A DNA stretch of 48,798 nt from Oppiella nova. Lineage: Eukaryota > Arthropoda > Arachnida > Sarcoptiformes > Oppiidae. The DNA lies in assembly GCA_905397405.1 (NCBI GenBank), contig CAJPVJ010000065.1:1-48798 (forward strand), given 5' to 3'. The position numbers were made by a program, and so were the translations under genes. Of this stretch, positions 35,878 to 47,864 are shown piece by piece; within the stretch, counting starts at the first letter, position 1, and each line of letters begins with the position of its first letter. Under the pieces are notes generated by a model, which made no database searches, was not told the DNA's origin, and saw nothing but the letters and a program-made list of their open reading frames with translations.

Positions 35878-38566
35878 GGAAGACGAGAATGAGATATGAA
35901 ACTGTGAAACAGACACTAAGTGAACAACTCATTGCTGGTCCGCTCTGGACGGGTAGCTAAACAGACAGCTACATAAACATTCAACCGCTCGACCAATCAT
36001 TAACTTAATTTTGAAAACACTTTTAACAGACTAACACTCCATTCACTTCTTAAATGTTAAATCATTGATGACTTACCCGTTGTTAAGGAGAAAGTTTGGT
36101 TGGCTTTGAGTTTGAGTTGAGTTTGACTTTAATTTTGTAAATGAATGCAAAACTACAAGCAATTCATTGAGACGTTTAATTGACAGTAGTTTGGCTCCAA
36201 TTCATTGAATGCTTTTGGAGTGAAAACAAAAAATGATTAATTCGTGTCTATTCTATGAATATCAACAATAATTGATAACTTTTGCGCACTTTATAAATGA
36301 TTATATTTTGTCCAAAAGAGCACAAAAACGTGATTTTTATCGCCGAAGACAAACCATAAGCAGAGAGAGAACTGTTGGCAGTTATTGTCAAATGAGATTC
36401 GCTGTCAAAAGAGAAAAACTATTTCTTTTGGTTTCAATTGAACGCAACTTTATATGAGAGAGAAATAAAGAGAGAGTTGTATTAAATAGTTGTGTAGTTC
36501 TCGCAGTACTGACGGAGCGTTGTATTACTTGTGATCCAATGCAGCGTATATTTGATGGCTTTACAAGTCTTTCATACTATGCCTGCGTTTAAGTGACTCG
36601 ACTCGCTTACAAGTGGAACGGGAGGAACGGGAGCTCACTGTAAAAAAGAGGATAATATTTGCAATGAAACTCTGCGCGCATTGCTTTGGTTTTGCTTAAT
36701 GTTTAAGATGTGCTTCAATTGCTTAAGCCATGAACGACGTGAGACTCACTCGCAAACATGTTTTCAAAAAAGCCAACACTTCTTCAAAATACCAGTCCCT
36801 TCACTGCCAGCCCTCCGATGAGTCGCATATTTATATAATATTCAAAGATTGCACTGAAAAATACATTTTAAAAATGCATATCTTTTTCTCCAATTGCCTG
36901 CGCTTTGAGAGCAGACAACCAAAGACTCGTAACGTTTGCGAGAGTTCTTACAGTTCTTACAGTTTTTGTGATACAAAATAAATGCAAATAAAATGCTTTA
37001 CAACTCATAGAGAATTGTATTGAAGAAAACAGAGTACAGCTTTGGTTAGCTTTGGGCGAAACCATTCAAATTGATAGCTTTATACCACTTGTGTTACTCT
37101 ATTACTCTATTTCTTTCCTTTTTGTTCTCAAACAACAACTAAACCAAAACATACGATCATTTAATTAATCAATTTTTGTTTAACATTTTATTTCTCTTTT
37201 GCTTTTATTATATATTTTTTCCGTTGAATATTCTTAACAGCACTTGAATTGATAGACAAATTTTGTTAATAAGGAAGAGATTATCTGAAAATAAATTGAG
37301 TAAACTTTAAGCGAATGTTTAAATTATATTCAATGGAAAACATCAAAAACAATAAGAGTTTGAGTAAAATATATGCAATAAATAGAGTCAATGAAAGAGA
37401 TTAGAAGACACTCTTTGGCTCTCTATTCGTCTCAAGACTTCACTTCAAGTGTTGATGTGTTTTGCTTTTGCATTATTTGTTGTCTTTTCTTAAAAATCTT
37501 AATCAAGTTATTCAAATATTCCGAGAGATTTAATCTTCGTATTAATCATTTAGTGTATTATTAAACACTTATTTATGCACTTTTAATAACGCAAATAAAA
37601 AATAAATTTTCATTTAATCTTTAGTGAAAATTAATTGAGTTAAGTGTTTGCCATATATGAACCCTTTATTTATTGGTGACTTAATATTTTTAATTATATA
37701 GCTTTTATTATAAAATGAATGCCAAAGCATCAATGAATCAATCAATCATTTGAAACCTCAATTTGTAATCAAATAGTGATAAGTCGCTGACCTTTCTTAA
37801 TAGCCTTTGGGACATAATTTGTGAGCAAAATATTTTGAACATTTGTACGAAAGAATTGAGATTCAAAACACATTGTATACACAAATATCTGTGAAAATGT
37901 TCTCAAAACTCAAAATAATAGTTGCATTCATTATAAGGTAGACCACTTATTCAGTGGTTTTGTGGTCGCATGTGAGACATACAATGTCTTAATCTTAAGG
38001 TGTTTCTCTGATCTCAATGTTTTCACTTTTACTGAATTAAATATAAATAAAACGACAGTTTTATTGCTTTTAAGGAAAGGCTTCCTATTATACAAAATGT
38101 ATAACATTCAGAAATCACTGTGTCATAAGCAAATAAATTTTTATACAAGTTAAATTTAATATTTGAGCAATATAGTTAATACAATATCAATTGAACTGTA
38201 ACCTATTGCGTGTGTCTTAATATTTATAAATTATGTCAATGTCTATGAAATATTTTGGAAGATTTTTATGTTTAAAAGCAATTTATTTAATGGTATTTTA
38301 AATTTTCAATTGTATTTTTATATTAAATAAACATTTAAAGTCATGTGCTCTTTGTTAAATTTATTCAATTAATTATTATAAAAAATATAATTTCTAGTTA
38401 TTTTATACTTATATTCCGTATAATATAATATAATATAAGCGTAATTATTAATGGGTATATAATATAAATATAAATATTGACTAATTATTAAAATTTAATG
38501 TAATGCCTAATAATTATAGTGCTCTCTTCCATAATAAATATCAGATTCATTTGAACGCTTACTTAC

Positions 38567-38664
38567 CATTAATTGTCGACTTTTATTGATTTTTGGCTCC
38601 AAATTAATTATTTGACGGAAATTATAATAATTATATAAGTATTGTGCTATGGATACAACATTAT
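38567..38664 (-). CDS. Possible 98-nt exon, unassigned
   Basis: Acceptor TTGACAG and donor ATG|GTAAGTAAG bound an open frame reading NVVSIAQYLYNYYNF and on to INKSRQLM (acceptor phase 1, donor phase 0). The frame stays open about five codons beyond the acceptor to a TAA. The polypyrimidine tract is poor and the GC content is close to background. No family was recognised. It may be an exon of a minus-strand gene together with 40011-40159, though equal phases mean the two cannot join directly. Confidence 0.25.
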
Positions 38665-38849
38665 CTGTCAATTCTATCAATTATTAATAGTTTTTAAAAT
38701 GCTATTTAATTTATTAATGAAAAAGGCAATGATTACATTAAAATAATTATATTTTTATAAAATTTTCTATTACCAATAACTTCATATTATTTATTTAACA
38801 GAATAAACAATTTGACTTTAAATGTATTTCAATTTAGAGAATATTTGAC

Positions 38850-38912
38850 GAGAGAGAGAGAGAGTGAGAGAGAGAGGGAGAGGGAGAGAGAGAGAGAGAG
38901 AGAGAGAAAGAG
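38850..38912 (+). repeat. (GA)n microsatellite, interrupted
   Basis: GA tract with GTG, GGG and AAAG interruptions. Confidence 0.95.
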
Positions 38913-39144
38913 ACTAAGGTGTTTGACTGAAGTCATTATTTGGAGAGCAATAGTAATTATTTGGATAATGCTTTCAAATGTGGTATTGAATGCAATGTAT
39001 GATTGCGTGTCATAGTCTGTGCCCATGTCTGAGTCCATCATATCGTATGCATTGAGTGAAAGTGATGTAAAAACGAGTGAAAGATAGAGAGAATGCAATA
39101 AAAGGAGTTCTTCTGGTGAATGGAAATGTATAGAGAATTAAAAT

Positions 39145-39183
39145 AGCATTGCTTTGCATTGCTTGGCATTGCTTTGTATTGCA
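39145..39183 (+). repeat. 10-bp tandem repeat, ATTGCTTTGC type
   Basis: Four imperfect copies, differing at one or two positions. Confidence 0.8.
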
Positions 39184-40010
39184 TTCATTGGAAGCAATAT
39201 TTGAATGGAGAGACAGAAAGAGGCGATACATGCGATTCATGCAATTGATGTAAGCTTTTAGTCCAAAACAGACAGAATAATAAGTTATACAAAAATAATA
39301 GCATTGAAGTAAAGCTTTAGTGTTAGGAGTGAGTGATAGGAGAGGAGAGAAATTGAACTCAATATCAGTTCTCTATCTAATACTCAACTAAGTTATAGCA
39401 ATGCTTTGGTCTCGATATGTGACGATCCATAGTATCCATACATTCACTACAATAGAGTTTATAATATATACACACTATATATACAGCGCTATATATTCCG
39501 TATATATCGCTGAATGAGTTAGTATTGAATTGTATTTGTATTTTGTGTGCATTTAAGTGAAACAGACACTGAAGACATTGAAACAAAAACTCGTATCAAA
39601 GCCTAAAAAGTGTAATATTATTAGAGACGTGGATATCGTCTAAAACATAGAGAAGAAGATGAGATAAAATATTTTTAGAGAAAAATAAATCCTTAACTCA
39701 ACTGTGATTTCGGGTTCGGTATTACTTTTCGAGGCTTTGATGAAAATAAATACTGTGCCCTAAGACTCGAGACTACACTATATTATAGGAAACTCTTTTT
39801 GATTACACTCTTATAAACAAAAGTATTTGTCATTTCTTTCTCGGAACCCAAATCACAATTAAATGAACGCAAAGAATATTACAGAATATTACGAGAAGTT
39901 TAAAGAATTTCCCAAATAATTGCAACAGATTTCTCAAATCTATGGACTTTCCAAAAGAGAGCCAAAACACATTTGATTGTATGCAATGATATAACAATTT
40001 TTGAACTTAC

Positions 40011-40159
40011 GATTTGTTTCCTAACAAACGCTTTACAATAGATTATTAAACTAAAAGCAATGACAACAACAGCTGACATAACAGTAAATAAAATGATAGC
40101 GATTGTAGTGTCGCTCAAAGGGAGCTTTCGAGCACTTGTTCCCACACTTACACACATTG
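40011..40159 (-). CDS. Possible exon encoding a transmembrane segment
   Basis: An acceptor, TTTAATTGGTTAG, at 40160 and a consensus donor, ATC|GTAAGT, at 40011/40010 bound 149 nt (acceptor phase 1, donor phase 0). The translation opens MCVSVGTSARKLPLSD, continues with a strongly hydrophobic stretch (residues about 18-40: IAIILFTVMSAVVVIAFSLI) and ends YCKAFVRKQI. That is a single membrane helix followed by basic residues, as in a type I receptor or a signal anchor. GC is higher than in the flanks. It has no Pro in the helix, which argues against a GPCR fifth helix. The protein family is not recognised, and I could not find the exons it would join. Confidence 0.4.
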
Positions 40160-41180
40160 CTAACCAATTAAACAATCATTGAAATTGTATCACTCCTTGT
40201 TCATTTTTATATCAATTTAGTCATTATATTCTTATGCGCTAATTAGTTAATAAACGGCACTTAGGAAAGATATTTTAAAATTTTATGATTTAGCAAAAGT
40301 AAATAAAATACGATTAGCGTGAAAATGACTTATTTTGAAAGCGAATCATTCAGTTTCTAAATTCATGACATATCCGATGTGATTGAGTGCCTTTTTAATT
40401 AAGTTTTTATTGCATTTTAAAGTTATAAATAAAGCACTTTAAGAATTATTAAATTAAAGTCATAAGTCGTTAAAATCAATAAAAACTATTTTGCAGTAAA
40501 ACATTTTATAATTAACTTGCAATCACATTTTAAAAAATTAAATATTTAATCTAAAATTTGAATAATTTTTTATATAAATTTTAAATGTGTATGTTTATTA
40601 TTTGTATTTGAATATTTTCAGTTTTAATAGTTTAAGAAAAAAGTGTGAATTGAATAGAAAGTGGAGCGCAAAATAATGTATGAGACAAATAAATGTCATC
40701 CCTTTTGGTATTTAAGTGTTGAGTAGTTTATGTTTAAAGAAGTGCTTTTAATATGAAGTAATGTTCTGCTCTGACAAACAATAAGTCAAACAAAAAAGTT
40801 ATACAATATTATGGTTTGAATTGAAAGAGAGCTCAACTCAGTTGGAATTGAGTTGAATAGTGGAGAAGATTTGTATTGTTTTCAAAGTTTACAACTGAGA
40901 GTCAATTCTATCGATTGAATGCTATCTAAAAGCGAGTGATTTCTCAATAAAGTTAAAGAGACTGAGAATTGGTGGCAAAGAAGGAGAATAAATGTATTTG
41001 AATTGAACTTTCGATGAGATGGCGAACAGTTAGTGAAAAGTGTAAAACTTAGTGCGAGTTTGAGATACAGTCTATCTATCGCTGCAATTATATCGATCTG
41101 AGAGTAAACTCGTGTACAAGAGTTATAAACACCACATAATACTAGTCTTATATGAAGTAAAGAGTGAAGTGAAGTCTACA

Positions 41181-41339
41181 GAATATTCAATGAAAGATCC
41201 CATTAAAGATTCACTGAACAGTTTGACATATAATAGCAGTAATGGCACAACAGAATTGAGTTTTGTTTTCAACCCTAATAACAGGCAAAGACATGTCAGC
41301 AATGGTTGTCTCGGACGAGAAGATTATGTCTCAAAATAG
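41181..41339 (+). CDS. Possible terminal exon or small ORF, unassigned
   Basis: After a CTACAG acceptor-like site at about 41176-41181, a frame containing an ATG at 41190 runs MKDPIKDSLNSLTYNSS and on to SNGCLGREDYVSK and TAG at 41337-41339. AATAAA follows about 95 nt downstream. The codon choice looks natural, but the opposite strand also has an open frame of about 50 codons behind a strong acceptor, so the direction is uncertain. No family was recognised. Confidence 0.22.
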   Translation, partial: EYSMKDPIKDSLNSLTYNSSNGTTELSFVFNPNNRQRHVSNGCLGREDYVSK

Positions 41340-41524
41340 TTGTCTTGTGTTTAGGGTTTCATTATTTGTATGGATTGCATGAATCGATTATTTAAAATAA
41401 GACAAAACTCGCTTCAAATATCAAATATTAGGCCTAAAATAAAAGTCATTTCACATCTAAAGTCGCTTTGATTTACGCAATAGAGTTGCGCTCACAAGAG
41501 ATGAATGTGTAATACATTGTAAAG

Positions 41525-41780
41525 ACTGGTAGGACTGGTAGGGCTGGTAGGACTGTGTAGAACAAGTCGACAAATGATCGATAATAACATGTCTTTGCAT
41601 TCAATGCTTGCATACATCACACAATCAATAGCAATGTTATTGTCTCAACCATACTGGTAGGACTGGTAGGGCTGGTAGGACTGTGTAGAACAAGTCGACA
41701 AATGATCGATAATAACATGTCTTTGCATTCAATGCTTGCATACATCACACAATCAATAGCAATGTTATTGTCTCAACCAT
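41525..41780. repeat. Perfect tandem duplication, 2 x 128 bp
   Basis: 41525-41652 and 41653-41780 are identical and adjacent. Each unit begins with a 9-bp internal repeat (ACTGGTAGG type, about 3.5 copies) and ends TGTCTCAACCAT. The lack of any difference implies a very recent event or an assembly duplication. Confidence 0.93.
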
Positions 41781-42189
41781 CAGACCCTCACAACCAAACA
41801 TTCTTTACTCTAATCTGTAGTCAATTCCGTTCAACAAATTTCTCCTAAACTCCAAACAAATGAATTAAATGTTATGTGATTTCGTTCTCATCTCAAACAA
41901 CGAAGACCTGGAGATTCAAAACGATTTCTTTCTTTTCATATAACAGTTGAGATAAAAACGACTCAAAACTCAACAAATGATTTCTTTTGTTGTGAAATGT
42001 ATTGCAATATTGTTATTGTATTTCTATTTTAATGCATTGCATATCATATAGAAGTAAAACGATGTCAAACAGACATCACATCATAATTCTACTCAATTCC
42101 AGGCATTCATTCAAAACTGCATTCGCGACCAGTTTTGCACTGAATGTCATATAAGGCTATTGGGAATTACGATCAAACTTTTCTATCAC

Positions 42190-42214
42190 TTCTCTCTCTC
42201 TCTCTCTCTCTATA

Positions 42215-42249
<35 letters not shown>

Positions 42250-42259
42250 ATATCTCTCT

Positions 42260-42290
<31 letters not shown>

Positions 42291-42295
42291 GCTCT
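42190..42295 (+). repeat. Compound CT microsatellite with 38-bp internal duplication
   Basis: The block TATATCTCTCTCTCGCTC occurs at 42211 and again at 42249 within the CT tract. It is the longest such tract in the window. Confidence 0.95.
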
Positions 42296-43386
42296 GGTCT
42301 TTGTCTCTATTCGTTTCTAACCATTAAGTCGAGTACTTGTAATCATCACTGATTGCAACGTTGCGCTCATTTATTGAGTAAATTCTACTTTTGATAATAA
42401 TGTCAACAAATGTTAGTCTTTTATTTGAATAAATTTCTTGGTTTTACAAAATATTTATAAATGCTATTTAAAAATATAATAAGATTTAAATGTCGAGAAT
42501 CTGTAAAACATTTGAATGAAAAGTGTATAATAGAGAGAGTATTGTGTGTTTGCGTTCATCACGAGTAGGTCGTGAAGTTAGATATAGTTTGAATCTTAAG
42601 GGAATGGAGGGAAAGGATGTTTTGATGATTTGGAGTAACAATACTCTTAACATGTTTAGATAGCGTTAGTGATGAACATCATTACAGTTAGACATTGCAC
42701 TCAATACCAGAGCCGACAGCACAACAAACCGATACAAACCTCTATCTCCCGACGCGACACCAATGCCTTCCAAATGACTAACAATTAATGGGAAATAAGA
42801 GTCCGAGAGTCCAGTGGACTACTAATTGACGACCCCTTCAAATAAGTTTGGCTCAAATCTTTTAACCCCCTGAGCCCTGAGCCCGTATAATATGGGAACA
42901 GTTATTGTTATAGCGTTTGATAGCAACGACTGTAACAGACATAGAGTAGAGTGGAGTCCAGTGGATGAGGGCATCGGTGGGGCAAATGATGCGTGCATTT
43001 GATTGCCATCGCATCTAAAACACTGTTATATTCGTTACTCGAGTGGCACAACAACTTTGTTTCAGTCAAACCAATAGCGCAGTCATAATAAGAAAGGCGA
43101 ATCCAAACTGAGATAACGTTTTGCTAAACCACTGACTTTTATCACAGAAAAGCATTTATTCCGAAATCCCAAAACTTAAATGGAAAGCCATTGAAAAGCT
43201 ATTAAAGTTTGCACTCCTTTTATATGTTTAGTACATGTACTCTGAACTCAACCCAATATAATGGGCACAAAATATTTCGTCAATGACTCCAATAGACAAC
43301 AGCCTTACAGTTCGTGCCATATCTGCCATATCTACTCAAATCAATTGCATATATACGCCATCGGCTATAAATGTTTCCAAACCCTA

Positions 43387-43389
<3 letters not shown>

Positions 43390-43426
<37 letters not shown>
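43390..43426 (+). repeat. (CT)n microsatellite
   Basis: Pure CT run of about 37 nt. It lies inside a 128-codon open frame that I judge to be non-coding. Confidence 0.95.
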
Positions 43427-43427
<1 letters not shown>

Positions 43428-45784
43428 TCTCAAATATTACATAAACTCATGTATTGGGCATCAGATGACTGAAAACGAAAAAGAGATTCTTTTTTATCAT
43501 ACGTTCACTGCTTTCGTGTTCACATTTAAGATAAAAAATATAACATTGAGTCTCGAAATGTGTGTATTGTGTGGAATACACTATATATTTATAGCTCTAA
43601 AACTCATTTCATCTCTTTATGAAAACCTCAGACAACAACTCAAATAAAAAACACGAAAAGAAAGAGAAAAGAGAGGAAAAGAAGCGAAAGATGAGATGTA
43701 AGGCTTTGATACATATTTTGATGTGCCTTTCGATGTAATGAAACGAATGTCAATCCTATTCAACATAAACTATGGATTGAAAACTATATACAAATAAATG
43801 TTGAAATGAAGATATTTTGGCCGAAAGCTAATGACTCTCTCTTTCTTTATATTTGTTTCTTATATCGACTCTTAAAGAAACATAAATATGTTATGACTTG
43901 GAATTGAATACAAAAAAAATATTTTTATTATTTCATATTAAATTAGAATTTATAAACATATTATATACGAAATTTGTAGTATCTTTAGTCTCCAAATACA
44001 TTACATACAAAATGATGAGATAATCTCTTAATGTCTTTTCAATTGTTTTAATAATAATGAGTAATATAATAATACTATTTGATAGGTTTTGTTGGTTTCG
44101 TAAATTTAAAACTTATAGATAAAAGCAAACAAAACTAAATTGATGTAAGTTTTCTATGATAATATACTGTATTATATTCAATAACTGAGTCAATAGTTAT
44201 GATCATTAGAACTGTAGTTAATTTTGGAAATTTGTTAATAATAGGGATAGGGATGAGAGACGTGACACAAACAATAAGTCACAACAAACAGCCGCCAGTA
44301 TTTCAGTTGTGAATAATAGCGGTAACATTTCGGTAGCATTTGGGAGGCAATCAAATGAGGGCAGAACTGCACAAATCGATAATTTTATCGCTGTTTATGA
44401 GATATTCTAACAATTACTCTATAATGTGATGGGAATGAAACGAATGAATGAATTGTTGCAGTACTTCATTAAAATTATATTCAATGCTATGCTGTATAAC
44501 AGTGTATGAGAGAGAATAAGTCGATTTTCACCCATTTTTTGCATCAATTCAGAGGCTGACGAACACATCTCTCGACATTAAAAGCACTGCTTTTTGCCAA
44601 CTTTTGGAGAATTGTTGGGAAAATAGCACAACATTTACATTAGGAGAAGAGGATGTGGAGCAGTAGTGCAGCACTAGTAGTGCCACCAGAAGCTATCATT
44701 GCAATTGATTTTTCATTGGCTATCATTTTCATGAACTATAAACAGCACAATAGGAGTGCTATGAGAGTGCAATTTAATGCAAGTGCACGCATATGAACAC
44801 AACCTAAACCTAAACCAAAGTATTGTACACTAGTCTCCAATTGTAAGAATAGTAAATGCCTGACGGCTTAAACTCATATTTTATATTATATTTCTCTATT
44901 ATATCATATGTATGGCTGTGTGTTAGAGCCATAATAACTCGTAAGCTATTAGAAGACTGCAAACTAGAGCTACTCATAACATCTCGTAATACTCTTATGC
45001 TTTATATGGCTTTTCTCTGTTCAATCATTCAAATACATTAACCATTGAATTATTAGACAAAATAGCAATGATAACAACAACTGGTCTCATATTGACTTTG
45101 TGGCCGACTCTCGACCCACTCCTACACAACACAATCGATATGTTGTAACAGTTTTTCATTTGGCATAACATTCGCACAAACTTTTAATTTGATGTCTTTA
45201 TTACATTCAATGATTGCACAAAATTAAACCTCTTAAAGCATTACAAAATTATTATTAGATAAATTCATTTTATTATTCTACAACTAACAATGTAAGTCTC
45301 ATATTCTAGGTTTTAATCAAACTTTCATAAATCACATTTAATACCGAATTTGAACTATTAATTACAAAATTATAAAATTAATCTTTATTGTCAAGATTAA
45401 TTAATTTCAAAATTATTTTTCAAATGATAAGAACTTTAATTACATTCATGATAAATTGTAGTTACTCTATTCAATCAAATTAAAGGTGTATTTAAATATT
45501 GTTTTCTTATTTAGTGTCAATTATTTAAGTTATTCTGTAATTTGAATAGTTTTATGTTTGCATACAATAAATATCAATCGAATCTCTATTTAAGTGAAGA
45601 CTGCATTGAAAGGACTGTTACGACAAATAGTGTAGTGTTTTATTTGAACATTAGTTCAACATTTGTCTGTTTTAGAGAAAAAGTGCATTCAAAACTGTTT
45701 CAATTGAGAGTATATTATATAATATTATTATAGAATCACTGCATTCACAACTCATAACTACATCAATGCTTTACTTTCAACATC

Positions 45785-45785
<1 letters not shown>

Positions 45786-45824
<39 letters not shown>

Positions 45825-46042
45825 TTATATGTATAGTGAGGATGGCTTAAGCAATAGCTCATTAACTCGTTAACAGAGTTGAAGCGCACAACTCATGTGA
45901 TGTCAATATAAAACAAGAGAGAGAGAGAGCGAGAGAGAGAGAGAGAGATGGCTTATATGTATAGTGAGGATGGCTTAAGCAATAGCTCATTAACTCGTTA
46001 ACAGAGTTGAAGCGCACAACTCATGTGATGTCAATATAAAAC
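45786..46042 (+). repeat. Tandem pair of repeat A ((GA)n plus 94-bp unit)
   Basis: Units 45821-45914 and 45949-46042 are identical, each preceded by a GA tract. The period is 128 bp. Each unit starts TGGCTTATATG and ends CAATATAAAAC. The second GA tract carries one C interruption. Confidence 0.92.
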
Positions 46043-46519
46043 TTCTCATCAGTTCTGTACTCAACACAAACTCTCTGTTAATTGCATCAAACATAGAGTA
46101 CAGTACACAATACACAAGTCATTACTCCATCTCTATCTCTATCACTCTCCCTCTTTCTTTCTCTCAATTCTTTAATTTATTATTAAAAGTATTGAGTAAA
46201 TGACATTGAGCAATTTTATAAGTGTTTATATTTTTCGTTATATAATAGTAGAGAGTGAGCGCTGATGTTTAGGTCAATCAATTGGTTATAAGATATAGTG
46301 TAGTGAATGTGTGTATGATATCTATGATGTGTTGTCGACTATAGAGTTAGTGAGGACTGAGTAGTGTCTGTCTGTTTGGTTCATCGATTTTTGGACATAC
46401 ATTCACATTAAGCTCATGGCCTGATGTTCTTGAAAAGAGGCTTTCATTGCAATATTAGAGTTACTGTAATAATGAGCTGAGAATTGGAGATGAGTTTAGA
46501 TCACTATAACTAAGCACTC

Positions 46520-46522
<3 letters not shown>

Positions 46523-46562
<40 letters not shown>

Positions 46563-46624
46563 TCTCTCTCTCTCTCTCCCACTATTCTATCGTTTTATAG
46601 CCTTAGATCCACATCACGTTTAGT
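46523..46624 (-). repeat. Repeat B, inverted copy
   Basis: A CT tract with TTTCTC interruptions, then a unique 47-bp part ending CACGTTTAGT. It is the reverse complement of 47771-47864, including the positions of the interruptions in the tract. Confidence 0.9.
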
Positions 46625-46712
46625 TTTATATTGACATCACATGAGTTGTGCGCTTCAACTCTGTTAACGAGTTAATGAGCTATTGCTTAAGCCATCCTCA
46701 CTATACATATAA

Positions 46713-46749
<37 letters not shown>
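46623..46749 (-). repeat. Inverted copy of repeat A
   Basis: 46623-46716 is the reverse complement of the 94-bp A unit, followed by a CT tract that corresponds to its GA head. It overlaps the end of the inverted B copy by 2 bp. Confidence 0.9.
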
Positions 46750-46750
<1 letters not shown>

Positions 46751-47770
46751 AGCAATCCAATATAACATCTTCTCTGATGTGTTCTCTCATCTAATCTAAC
46801 AAAGAGTCCAAACATATCATCAGTTAAACCAAACCATAAAGAACTGAATAATACAATCAATTATTTAAAAGGAGTCAAAATCTTTTTGTAAATTATAAGC
46901 AATTATTAGTAAATAGGTGATATTTTGTCTCTAATTATTATTAGAGACTAATTTCTAAATGGATAAAACACTGATGAATATAATATATTATAGTATTATA
47001 TATCACATTATTTAGGAATATTTTTTCGCAATCACTGTAAGACTGCGAGACTCAAGTAAAAACGTTTTGACTAAAAATGAAAACTAATAGAAAAACTGTA
47101 ATAATATAAGAATTACTGTTAATAATAAAGGCAATTTATAAATTAAATAGTAATAGACTTTCTCTATGCAATGAAAAACAAATCTTTATTTGAAAAGAGA
47201 TTAAAACTAATTTAAAGATTGTATTGAATCTAATTATTGGCGTTTAATTGGATTATTTATAAAATCCAAACAGAATATTTAAATCTTTGTTAAGTTTAGT
47301 TTAATTGAGAAAATCTAAAGAATAATCATATATATAGTGAAGAAAACTGTATGTTTTAAACGAGTAGTGATGGGACGAGTAATTAGCGCCGTTAGTAAAT
47401 AATGCTATTTTCTGATCCATAATCAGAGACAAAAGTTAAGCAAATTTTTATTCTCTTATTAGTATTTAAGTGAACGCTTCAAATCTAAAGCCATTACATA
47501 AAGAGTGCACAAATTTAAGCATAATTTGTGCTGAACTGCAAATGTTGTGCATATAATATAGAGAATAAAGTTATATAAAAGCACAGAATAGTGAAAGCAT
47601 ATACACTGCACAATATATAATATATAGCTGCAAATATCATTGTGCACAGGGATGTGTGTGTCATCTTTACTATGCTTACAGTGTAGTTAATGCCTGTTTG
47701 ATAGCTAAACACTAAACGCGATCAATGAATGGATGCAGTCTTACAGCGAAATGCAATGCATTGCAACTCA

Positions 47771-47832
47771 ACTAAACGTGATGTGGATCTAAGGCTATAA
47801 AACGATAGAATAGTGGGAGAGAGAGAGAGAGA

Positions 47833-47864
<32 letters not shown>
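47771..47864 (+). repeat. Repeat B, direct copy
   Basis: ACTAAACGTGATG through TAGTGGG followed by an interrupted GA tract. With 46523-46624 it forms inverted arms around an 1146-bp spacer. Confidence 0.9.

Larger units (their letters stand above)
33162..38566. other. Upstream region of NK7.1, no complete gene
   Basis: AT-rich with one long CT tract (35537-35579) and a CCATA repeat (35849-35877). It contains minus-strand GTAAGT donors at 34098-34093, 34672-34667 and 36076-36071. The last ends a Gln/Asn-rich or untranslated stretch and could belong to a 5' exon of NK7.1. No promoter can be placed. Confidence 0.4.

Noticed and set aside
36730-36981. 83-codon plus-strand frame starting with ATG
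   Set aside because: No family resemblance. Its C-terminal SSYSSYSFCDTK part comes from a short GTTCTTACA repeat. Not enough to call a gene.
43261-43647. 128-codon plus-strand open frame
   Set aside because: It runs through a CT microsatellite (read as Leu-Ser), has no family resemblance and has AT-driven composition. The length is owed to the stop-free repeat.
46523-47864. Foldback transposon or MITE with inverted arms
   Set aside because: Arms are mainly microsatellite plus 47 bp, there is no clear target-site duplication, and the A-B fusion explains the structure better. Kept as an alternative only.
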